Shown: one piece after another, positions 1 to 5,193 of the stretch
How the letters are laid out: every line of letters begins with the position of its first letter
Numbering within the stretch: position 1 is the first letter of the stretch
NCBI GenBank assembly: GCA_050730675.1
Contig: JBOHNM010000201.1
Location: 1 to 6,080 of the forward strand
DNA length: 6,080 nt
Source of the DNA: JBOHNM01 sp050730675
Lineage (GTDB): Bacteria; Planctomycetota; Phycisphaerae; Phycisphaerales; UBA1924
Reading direction: 5' to 3'
Made by a program: the position numbers and the translations under genes
Notes under the pieces: generated by a model
The model's input: the letters and a program-made list of their open reading frames with translations, nothing else
Databases searched by the model: none
What the model was told of the DNA's origin: nothing

Positions 1-1
1 C

Positions 2-199
2 TACGCCTTCGTGCAGGTGCCCAAGCGGTTGAACATGACCGGCGAGCAGTTCTACCAGCGGGCCAAGCAGGACAAGGTTTTCATCGTCCCCGGCCACACC
101 TTCAGCGCCCGCGACACGCACTTCCGCCTGTCGTTCGCGACCAAACGCGAGGACCTGACCCGCGGCCTCGACACGCTCGCACGCATCATGCAGGCCTGA
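2..199 (+). CDS. Class I/II PLP-dependent aminotransferase, C-terminal fragment
   Basis: The open frame enters from the left edge (first full codon at base 2) and ends at a TGA at 197-199, so only the last 65 residues are visible. They match the small C-terminal domain of fold-type I aminotransferases: a strand (YAFVQVP), a helix beginning NMTGEQF, then IVPGHTFS and the FRLSFAT segment. In this family the Arg of the F-R-[LI]-S-[FY]-A motif binds the substrate alpha-carboxylate. The closing helix (EDLTRGLDTLARIMQ) is also typical of the family. The PLP lysine and the rest of the large domain lie outside the window, so the substrate (aspartate, aromatic or other) cannot be assigned. The next gene starts within 50 bases on the same strand, but a hairpin lies between them. 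The family assignment is firm; the exact enzyme is unknown. Confidence 0.85.
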   Translation, partial: YAFVQVPKRLNMTGEQFYQRAKQDKVFIVPGHTFSARDTHFRLSFATKREDLTRGLDTLARIMQA

Positions 200-200
200 T

Positions 201-227
201 CGCGCGGTTCTTCCTCCGCCCCGCGCG
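201..227 (+). terminator. Possible weak terminator hairpin after the aminotransferase gene
   Basis: Bases 201-207 (CGCGCGG) pair perfectly with 221-227 (CCGCGCG) around a 13-base pyrimidine-rich loop. The stem starts one base after the aminotransferase stop and is followed by TGTTTAC rather than a true T-run, so any termination would be weak. The stem covers a GTG at 227 that could otherwise be read as an upstream start of hldE. A chance GC-rich palindrome is the alternative. Confidence 0.3.
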
Positions 228-244
228 TGTTTACACTTGACCAC

Positions 245-1741
245 ATGCCCGCGCTGCTGGACACGCTCGCCCGCTGGAAGCCCTTCACCGCCCTGGTCGT
301 CGGCGACTTCATGCTGGACCAGCTCGTCTACGGCGATGTCGATCGCCTCTGCAACGACGCCCCGGTTCCTGTGCTCGCTGTGCGCCGCACCGAGGAACGC
401 CCCGGCGGCGCGGCCAACGTCTGCCTCGATCTGGTCGCCATGAAGGGCCGTGTGCAGGCCTTCGGACTCATCGGCGCCGACGCCCACGGCGTCAGCCTTC
501 GCGCCCACCTGCAGGAGCAGGGGGTCGAGAGCGCCGGGCTCGTCGAGGATGCCGCCCGGCCCACGACCGTCAAGCAGAGCCTCATCGGCCTGGCCCAACA
601 CCGCCATGCCCAGAAGATGTTCCGACTCGATTTCGAATCGCGCGACCCGATCCCCACCTCCGCTTCCGACCGTCTCGTCGCGGCCTTCGAGAAGGCCCTT
701 CCCGGCGCCGATGTGGTCTGCATCGAGGACTATGGCAAGGGCGTCTGCAGTCCGGAACTCTGCCAGCGGATCATCCGCCTCTGCCGCGCCAAAGGTGTGG
801 AGGTCTTCGTCGATCCCGCCGCACTCAGCGATTACTCGCGTTACCGCGGCTGCACCACCATCACCCCCAACCGCACCGAGGCGGAGAAGGCCACGGGCAT
901 CTCCCTCGGCGACGGCGCCGCGGCCGAGAACTACGCCCCGCTCGCCCAGCAACTCCTCGAATCGCTCGACATGGCCGCGGCAGTCATCACACTCGACAAG
1001 ACCGGCGCGCTCCTGCTCGAACGCGAGGGCGAAGCCCGCGCGGTGCCGACGCAGGCGCGCCGCGTCTACGACGTCACCGGCGCGGGTGACATGGTGCTCG
1101 CCGCCCTCGCCGCCGCTCGCGCCAACAAGATCGACTGGTTCGATTCCGTCCGCTTCGCCAACGCCGCGGCAGGGTTGGAAGTCGAAGAGTTCGGCGTCGT
1201 GCCGATCCCCCTCGAGAAGATCCACCGCGACATCCTGCTGCGCGAGCGAGACACCCGCGGCAAGGTCCGCACGCTCGATGAGCTTGTGGTCGAGGTCAAG
1301 GCGCTCCGTGGCTCCGGTTCCAACGGGCACAAGCCCAGCGTCGTGCTCGCCAACGGCTGCTTCGACGTGCTGCACGCCGGCCACGTCTCGCTCCTCAAGC
1401 GTGCCGCGGCCCTGGGCGACTTTCTGATCGTGGCGGTCAACGACGACGCGTCGGTCCGCAAGCTCAAGGGCCCGTCGCGCCCGATCTACCCGATCCAGGA
1501 CCGCTCGCAGCTCCTCGGCGAGCTGGAGTGTGTTAGCGCCGTGGTCGTTTTCAGCGAGGACACGCCCGAAAAGATCATCCACGCCGTCGTGCCCGATGTG
1601 CTCGTCAAGGGCGCCCAGTACAAAGTGAGCGAGATCCCCGGCGCGGCGTTCGTGCAGACGCACGGCGGGCGGGTGGAGTTGCTGGATGTTGTCGAAGGCC
1701 GGAGCACCACCAGCACGGTGGCCAAGATCAAGGGCGGTTGA
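245..1741 (+). CDS. hldE: Bifunctional heptose-7-phosphate kinase / heptose-1-phosphate adenylyltransferase HldE
   Basis: HldE makes ADP-heptose for LPS inner core in the cytoplasm. Its kinase domain converts D-glycero-beta-D-manno-heptose 7-phosphate to the 1,7-bisphosphate. After GmhB removes one phosphate, the second domain transfers AMP from ATP. Numbered from ATG 245 (498 residues; E. coli HldE has 477), the PfkB-family kinase domain spans about 1-320, with VVGDFMLD near the N-terminus, ERPGGAAN (GGAAN at 54-58), TPNRTEAE, and the anion-hole/catalytic GAGD at 279-282. The nucleotidyltransferase domain covers about 350-498, with NGCFDVLHAGH (HxGH at 377-380), AVNDDASV, LVKG and a GRSTTSTV end. 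Both domains look intact. A GTG at 227 is in frame, but it lies inside a hairpin and adds residues not seen in relatives, so ATG 245 is preferred. Neither start has a Shine-Dalgarno site. It is the last gene before the tRNA region. Confidence 0.95.
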   Translation: MPALLDTLARWKPFTALVVGDFMLDQLVYGDVDRLCNDAPVPVLAVRRTEERPGGAANVCLDLVAMKGRVQAFGLIGADAHGVSLRAHLQEQGVESAGLVEDAARPTTVKQSLIGLAQHRHAQKMFRLDFESRDPIPTSASDRLVAAFEKALPGADVVCIEDYGKGVCSPELCQRIIRLCRAKGVEVFVDPAALSDYSRYRGCTTITPNRTEAEKATGISLGDGAAAENYAPLAQQLLESLDMAAAVITLDKTGALLLEREGEARAVPTQARRVYDVTGAGDMVLAALAAARANKIDWFDSVRFANAAAGLEVEEFGVVPIPLEKIHRDILLRERDTRGKVRTLDELVVEVKALRGSGSNGHKPSVVLANGCFDVLHAGHVSLLKRAAALGDFLIVAVNDDASVRKLKGPSRPIYPIQDRSQLLGELECVSAVVVFSEDTPEKIIHAVVPDVLVKGAQYKVSEIPGAAFVQTHGGRVELLDVVEGRSTTSTVAKIKGG

Positions 1742-2063
1742 ATGGGCCGTGTCGGGCCGAATTGCGGCCAATTCGCCCGGTTGACCCTCAAATTTCCGGT
1801 TCTATCATCACCCCTCGAACCGACCGTGACGGACGCCGGCATCGTACAGATACCGGCCGAGGCGCGGTCAGGGGCTCTTCCTCGCGGCGAGGATTCAGCC
1901 CGAGTTCACCCGGTCGCGCGTGCGGCCGGTCGCCGCGGCCTGCCTCGGTCCTCACCGATGCCGGACCGCGAACAACGTGGTCCGGCCCGCCGGGTCTCCC
2001 GGCCGGTCAACGGAGGAACGCTCGCTTCAGGCTCTCGGCCGCAACGCCATCCGACGACTTCTT
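1742..2063 (+). other. Non-coding, hairpin-rich leader between hldE and tRNA-Gln
   Basis: I find no credible protein here; the open frames crossing it run on through the tRNA. After the promoter at 1781-1808, four hairpins can be drawn. First, 1835-1857 has GCCGG, a C/A mismatch and ATC pairing around a GTACA loop. Second, 1872-1901 has GGGCT/AGCCC outside and CCTCG/CGAGG inside, with an internal loop. Third, 1960-1986 is an 11-bp stem (GCCGGACCGCG, one G-U pair) with loop AACAA. Fourth, 1989-2003 has GCCGGG/CCCGGC with loop TCT. None is followed by a T-run, so they are not intrinsic terminators. I could not match the segment to tmRNA, RNase P RNA, SRP RNA or a riboswitch I know. It may be a processed tRNA leader, a small RNA, or simply GC-rich DNA that folds easily. 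Confidence 0.4.
1781..1808 (+). promoter_or_regulatory. Sigma70-type promoter for the tRNA-Gln / glmU transcription unit
   Basis: A -35 hexamer TTGACC (1781-1786) and a -10 hexamer TATCAT (1803-1808) each match the consensus at five of six positions, and they are 16 bases apart. The segment between and around them is locally AT-rich in a GC-rich region. Transcription would start near 1814-1816, about 250 bases before the tRNA. It sits just downstream of the hldE stop, where a promoter for the next unit is expected. No operator is obvious. Confidence 0.6.
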
Positions 2064-2134
2064 TGGCCGATGGTGTAACGGTAGCACAGCAGATTTTGGC
2101 TCTGCTTGTCCTGGTTCGAATCCAGGTCGGCCAG
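2064..2134 (+). tRNA. tRNA-Gln (anticodon TTG)
   Basis: A complete 71-base cloverleaf can be drawn. The acceptor stem is TGGCCGA (2064-2070) with TCGGCCA (2127-2133) and discriminator G2134. The D stem is GTGT/GCAC around AACGGTA, the anticodon stem GCAGA/TCTGC (2089-2093, 2101-2105), and the T arm CCTGG-TTCGAAT-CCAGG. The seven-base anticodon loop at 2094-2100 is TTTTGGC, giving anticodon TTG at 2096-2098, which reads CAA and, by wobble, CAG. The U1-A72 pair and G73 are known identity elements for bacterial tRNA-Gln. The 3' CCA is not encoded (GTTTC follows), so it must be added by a nucleotidyltransferase. The gene lies 42 bases before the glmU-like start and is probably processed from the same transcript. 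Confidence 0.97.
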
Positions 2135-2176
2135 TTTCTTTTACCGGCCCGGCCCAATGCCTGACGCGGCTCACAC

Positions 2177-3037
2177 ATGAGCCAGCACCAACCGAGCGCA
2201 GATGCATCTGCCGCTCCGATCGCGATCATCCTCGCGGCCGGCAAGGGCACGCGCATGCGCAGCGACCTGCCCAAGGTGCTGCACCCCGTCGGCGGCCGTC
2301 CGATGTTCTGCGCCGTCGTCGATGCCTGCCGCGCCGTCGGGTGCAAGCGTGTCGTGCTCGTCGTGGGGTACAAGCAGGAACTTGTCCGCTCCGCTGTTAC
2401 TGAGCAGGGCGCCCAGTGGGCCGCCGGTGTCGAGTTCGCCGAACAGCTTGAGCAGCTCGGCACCGGCCACGCTGTCCTCTCGGCCGCGCCGATCCTCGCC
2501 ACTGACGCTCAACGCAAGAGCTACCCGAACGTGGACGCCTTCGTCCTCGCCGGCGATGGCCCGCTCATCCGTCCGCAGACGCTGCAGCAGCTCCTGACGC
2601 TGCACCGCACCAGCCACGCCGCGGCCACGCTCGCCACAAGTGTGATCGATGACCCTGCGGGCTACGGCCGCATCGTTCGCGATTCCGCCGGCCGCCTGGC
2701 CGCGATCGTCGAGCACAAGGATGCGACGCCGGATCAGCTCCGCATCCGCGAAGTGAATCCCTCGTACTACTGCTTCAACCTGCCGCGCCTGATGGATGTG
2801 CTCGCCCGCGTCAAGCGCAACCCTTCCAGCGGCGAGTACTACATCACCGACGTCCCCGCGATGCTCCTGGCCGAGGGTGCGCGCGTGGAGGTGATCGACG
2901 CCGTCCCGCCGCAGGATGTGCTCTCGATCAACACGCCCGAGCAGCTCGCCGAGGTGGACGCGATCTACCGCGGCCGCGCCGATGCCCGCGAATCAACCAA
3001 CGGATCTCACACCCAACCCGCACGGAGCCGGTCATGA
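2177..3037 (+). CDS. glmU: GlmU-like N-acetylglucosamine-1-phosphate uridylyltransferase lacking the acetyltransferase domain
   Basis: The 286 residues match the N-terminal pyrophosphorylase half of GlmU, which makes UDP-GlcNAc from UTP and GlcNAc-1-phosphate for peptidoglycan and LPS. Visible motifs are LAAGKGTRM (19-27), LPKVLH (31-36, Lys33 equivalent to E. coli Lys25), EQLGTGHA (92-99), GD at 126-127 (Asp127 equivalent to the Mg-binding Asp105), GYGRIV (162-167), IVEHKDAT (177-184), Asn194, GEYYITD (219-225) and Asn252 (equivalent to the second Mg ligand, Asn227). The protein stops about 20 residues after the pyrophosphorylase core. The left-handed beta-helix acetyltransferase domain of the roughly 456-residue E. 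coli GlmU is absent, so GlcN-1-P acetylation must come from elsewhere. Positions around 125-128 (AGDG for YGDV) and 195-196 (PS for TG) differ from E. coli, so another NDP-sugar product is possible. ATG 2177 has no clear Shine-Dalgarno site. The stop overlaps prs by four bases (ATGA). Confidence 0.85.
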   Translation: MSQHQPSADASAAPIAIILAAGKGTRMRSDLPKVLHPVGGRPMFCAVVDACRAVGCKRVVLVVGYKQELVRSAVTEQGAQWAAGVEFAEQLEQLGTGHAVLSAAPILATDAQRKSYPNVDAFVLAGDGPLIRPQTLQQLLTLHRTSHAAATLATSVIDDPAGYGRIVRDSAGRLAAIVEHKDATPDQLRIREVNPSYYCFNLPRLMDVLARVKRNPSSGEYYITDVPAMLLAEGARVEVIDAVPPQDVLSINTPEQLAEVDAIYRGRADARESTNGSHTQPARSRS

Positions 3038-4122
3038 CCACCGCCGCAACGACCCCGGTCGCCGCCCCCGTCGCCGTCCTCCCGGAGGCGCCCATGACCG
3101 CCGCCCAAAAGCAGCCGTTGAACTCGGGCCACGGCGTTTCGGCCCTACGCGTCTTTTCCGGACGCAACAGCGTCGAGCTGACCCGCCGCATCTGCAAGCG
3201 GATCTCCACCATTGTCGGCAACGAGTTCGAGGCCAGCCCCGCCCGCGTCGAGTCCTTCCCCGACGGCGAAGTGATCGTCAAGATTGACGACGACGTTCGC
3301 GGCAAGGACTGCTTCGTCGTCCTCTCCACCTGCACGCCGGTGAACGAGAGCCTGATGGAGCTGCTCGTCTACATCGACTGCTTGCGGCGTGCCAGCGCCC
3401 GGCGCATCACCGCCGTCATCCCATACTTCGGCTACGCCCGGCAGGACCGCAAGGACGAGGGCCGCGTCCCCATCACCGCCAAGCTCGTGGCCAACCTCAT
3501 CACCGCGGCCCAGGCCGACCGCGTGATCGCCATCGACCTCCACGCCGCCCAGCTCCAGGGCTTCTTCGATATCCCGCTCGACCACCTCAGCGCCTCGCCC
3601 GTGCTCGTGGACTACTTCCTCAAGCACCGCGCCGAGCTGCCGGATCTGTGCCTCCTCAGCCCCGACGTCGGCAACGTCAAGGTCGCCGAGGAGTTCGCCA
3701 ACGTCCTCGGCGGCGAGCTGGCGATCATCAACAAGCGGCGCATCAGCGGCAGCGAAGTCACCACCGACCGCATCATCGGCAACGTCAAGGGCAAGACCGT
3801 CCTGATGATCGACGACATGATCGCCACCGGCGGCACGGTCGTTCAGGCCGCCGAGCTGGTGCTGCGGCTGGGCGCCAAGAAGGTCATCTCCGCCGCGACC
3901 CACGCCGTCATGGCCGGCAGCGCCGTCTCCAAGCTCGCGGCCAGCCCCATCGAGCAGATCATCGTCACCAACACCATCCCGTCCGACTCGCGCCTCGAAC
4001 CTCTCAAGGGCCGGCTGGTCGAGCTGTGCGTCGGCAGCCTGCTCGGCGAGGCGATCTACCGCATCCACCACGACATGTCGATCAGCGCCCTGTTCAAGAA
4101 AACCGCGGGCGTCAAACGCTGA
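3034..4122 (+). CDS. prs: Ribose-phosphate pyrophosphokinase (PRPP synthetase), class I type
   Basis: Prs makes PRPP from ribose-5-phosphate and ATP, feeding purine, pyrimidine, NAD, His and Trp synthesis. The fold is clear: VFSGRNS at 40-46, FPDGEV, the ATP-site block PYFGYARQDRK, RVPITAK, the metal-binding DLHAAQLQGFF, LLSPDVG, and the PRPP loop IDDMIATGGT (Asp260, Asp261, TGGT at 265-268). The end, SISALF, matches E. coli. The usual loop is DDMIDTGGT; the third Asp is Ala264 here. The protein has 362 residues against about 315 in E. coli, because some 37 residues rich in Ala, Pro, Val and Thr precede the core. ATG 3034 overlaps the glmU stop and follows GGAG (3024-3027) by six bases. An in-frame ATG at 3094 (Met21) follows GGAGG (3084-3088) by five bases and is a serious alternative start. 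Translational coupling to glmU is likely. Confidence 0.95.
   Translation: MTTAATTPVAAPVAVLPEAPMTAAQKQPLNSGHGVSALRVFSGRNSVELTRRICKRISTIVGNEFEASPARVESFPDGEVIVKIDDDVRGKDCFVVLSTCTPVNESLMELLVYIDCLRRASARRITAVIPYFGYARQDRKDEGRVPITAKLVANLITAAQADRVIAIDLHAAQLQGFFDIPLDHLSASPVLVDYFLKHRAELPDLCLLSPDVGNVKVAEEFANVLGGELAIINKRRISGSEVTTDRIIGNVKGKTVLMIDDMIATGGTVVQAAELVLRLGAKKVISAATHAVMAGSAVSKLAASPIEQIIVTNTIPSDSRLEPLKGRLVELCVGSLLGEAIYRIHHDMSISALFKKTAGVKR
3084..3096 (+). promoter_or_regulatory. Internal Shine-Dalgarno site and second possible prs start
   Basis: GGAGG at 3084-3088 stands five bases before an in-frame ATG at 3094-3096. It is a better match to the anti-Shine-Dalgarno sequence than the GGAG before ATG 3034. 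Starting here would give a 342-residue Prs without most of the Ala/Pro-rich extension. Both starts could be used. Confidence 0.4.
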
Positions 4123-4147
4123 CGCTTATGTGAACCGTTTGCAGGAA

Positions 4148-4167
4148 GCCCGCCCGTCAGGGAGGGC
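4148..4167 (+). promoter_or_regulatory. Hairpin in the prs-rplY gap
   Basis: GCCC (4148-4151) pairs with GGGC (4164-4167) and CCC (4153-4155) with GGG (4160-4162), with one G/A mismatch and loop GTCA. It begins 26 bases after the prs stop. No T-run follows, so it is not a standard terminator. It could be an mRNA 3'-end stabiliser, a processing or control site in the rplY leader, or one copy of a dispersed intergenic palindrome. The remaining 65 bases up to rplY show nothing else except the ribosome binding site. Confidence 0.4.
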
Positions 4168-4232
4168 ACAAGTTCGAGCGTTTCGTCAACCCAGTTACCA
4201 ACACCGATCAGAGATAAGAAAGGACCTGAATC

Positions 4233-5027
4233 ATGCACGAGAAGTCACCCGTTCTGAAGGCCACCCCCCGCGAGAAGCCCGGCTCCCGCTACGCCAAGCG
4301 CGCCCGCGAGCAGGGCCTCCTCCCCGCCGTTATCTACGGACACAAGCGCGAGCCGGTGAGCGTCAACCTCACCGCCCTCGACGCCATCCCCCACCTCGAG
4401 CAAGGTGAGAAGGTCTTCCGCGTGGACATCGCCGGCGCTCAGATGGACGCCAACGAGGTCATGCTCCTCAAGGAATTGCAGTTCGACTACCTCGGCGACA
4501 CGATCGTGCACGCCGACTTCGCGCGCGTGAGCCTCGACGAGCGCGTCAAGGCCAAGGTCCACGTGAACCTCACCGGCGAGGCCAAGGGCCTCAAGAACGC
4601 CGGCGCGATCCTCATCCACCCCACCAGCGAGATCGAGATCGAGTGCCGCGTGCGCGACCTCCCCGAGTTCATCACCGTCAACGTCGCCGACCTTGAGCTG
4701 GACCAGGTGATCACCGCCGCCCAGGTCAAGCTCCCGGGCGCGGACATGAAGCTCATCACCGACGGCCACGCGATTGTCGCGCAGATCGTCGAGCAGAAGG
4801 AAGAGGTCGTGGCCGAGGCCGCGGTCGTCGCCGCCGAGGGCGACGCCGCACCGGAGGTCATCGGCGAGAAGGAGCGTCTGGAGAAGGCCGCCGCCGCCGG
4901 CGCAGCGGGCGCCAAGCCCGGCGCTGCACCGGCCAAGGGCGCTGCTCCTGCCGCGGGCGCCAAGCCCGCCGCCGGTGGTGCCGCCAAGCCCGCGGCCGGC
5001 GCCAAGCCCGCCGCTCCCAAGAAGTAA
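4233..5027 (+). CDS. rplY: Large ribosomal subunit protein bL25, CTC (general stress protein) type
   Basis: bL25 binds 5S rRNA in the 50S subunit. The N-terminal domain (about 1-95) has the family start: LKATPREKPGSRYAKRAREQG, then LLPAVIYGHKREPVSV, a late LLKELQFDYLGD, and HADFARV. The second, CTC/TL5-type domain (about 96-185) shows VKVHVNLTGEAKG-like strands and the VNVADLELDQVITAAQVKLP segment. An acidic stretch with APEVIGEKE leads to a tail (about 220-264) made almost only of Ala, Gly, Pro and Lys, with AKP repeated. The protein has 264 residues; Thermus TL5 is about 206 and E. coli L25 94. ATG 4233 follows AAAGGA (4219-4224) by eight bases, a good ribosome binding site. It lies downstream of prs as ctc does in Bacillus, and a strong terminator closes it. 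Confidence 0.95.
   Translation: MHEKSPVLKATPREKPGSRYAKRAREQGLLPAVIYGHKREPVSVNLTALDAIPHLEQGEKVFRVDIAGAQMDANEVMLLKELQFDYLGDTIVHADFARVSLDERVKAKVHVNLTGEAKGLKNAGAILIHPTSEIEIECRVRDLPEFITVNVADLELDQVITAAQVKLPGADMKLITDGHAIVAQIVEQKEEVVAEAAVVAAEGDAAPEVIGEKERLEKAAAAGAAGAKPGAAPAKGAAPAAGAKPAAGGAAKPAAGAKPAAPKK
4907..5012 (+). repeat. Degenerate GCCAAGCCCG repeats encoding the AKP tail of bL25
   Basis: The ten-base string GCCAAGCCCG occurs at 4911, 4959, 4983 and 5001. The spacings of 48, 24 and 18 bases are all multiples of six and keep the reading frame. It encodes the recurring Ala-Lys-Pro of the bL25 tail. Such repeats can grow or shrink by slippage or recombination, so tail length probably varies between related strains. 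Confidence 0.75.
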
Positions 5028-5047
5028 TCCACTACCGAGTCTTTACT

Positions 5048-5081
5048 CAGGCACGGGCGAAAGCCCGTGCCTGTTTTTTTT
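5048..5081 (+). terminator. Strong intrinsic terminator after rplY
   Basis: An 11-bp perfect stem, CAGGCACGGGC (5048-5058) with GCCCGTGCCTG (5063-5073), is closed by a GAAA tetraloop (5059-5062) and followed directly by eight T residues (5074-5081). It lies 20 bases after the rplY stop. This is a classic rho-independent terminator and marks the end of the glmU-prs-rplY transcription unit. No comparable T-run follows on the opposite strand side, so it acts on the + strand. Confidence 0.95.
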
Positions 5082-5150
5082 GTGGCACGGACATTCCAGG
5101 CGGCGCGCCTCCCTGCTTTTTGCACAGGCCGCCGATACGCTTCCCGCCGT

Positions 5151-5181
5151 CCCCAATGCCTAGTGCCCAGTCCCCAGTGCC
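5151..5181 (+). repeat. Short imperfect tandem repeat upstream of pth
   Basis: CCCAATGCC (5152-5160), CCCAGT (5166-5171) and CCCAGTGCC (5173-5181) form a loose tandem array. It ends 12 bases before the pth start. The rest of the 5082-5193 gap shows no clear promoter. The array resembles low-complexity intergenic repeats and has no assignable function. Confidence 0.45.
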
Positions 5182-5193
5182 TTCCCTCCTCCC

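Noticed and set aside
237..242. TTGACC as a -35 box just before the hldE start
   Set aside because: No -10-like hexamer lies 15-19 bases downstream, and the start would fall inside the coding region.
450..1427. 325-residue + strand open frame inside hldE
   Set aside because: It is fully inside the well-supported hldE gene in another frame and is rich in Ser, Arg, Pro and Ala with no motif.
1835..2003. Known housekeeping RNA (tmRNA, RNase P RNA, SRP RNA) in the hldE-tRNA gap
   Set aside because: I could not find the conserved cores of these RNAs, only generic hairpins.
1742..2164. 140-residue + strand open frame starting right after hldE
   Set aside because: It runs straight through the complete tRNA-Gln gene, and its product shows no domain. 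Frames read through tRNA genes are a common false call.
1738..2403. 221-residue + strand open frame
   Set aside because: It overlaps the tRNA and the conserved start of the glmU-like gene in another frame. Its composition is Arg/Ser/Gly-rich, as expected of a GC-rich shadow.
3145..4071. 308-residue open frame on the - strand opposite prs
   Set aside because: It mirrors the prs reading frame and is dominated by Asp, Gly, Val and Leu, typical of antisense frames in GC-rich genes.
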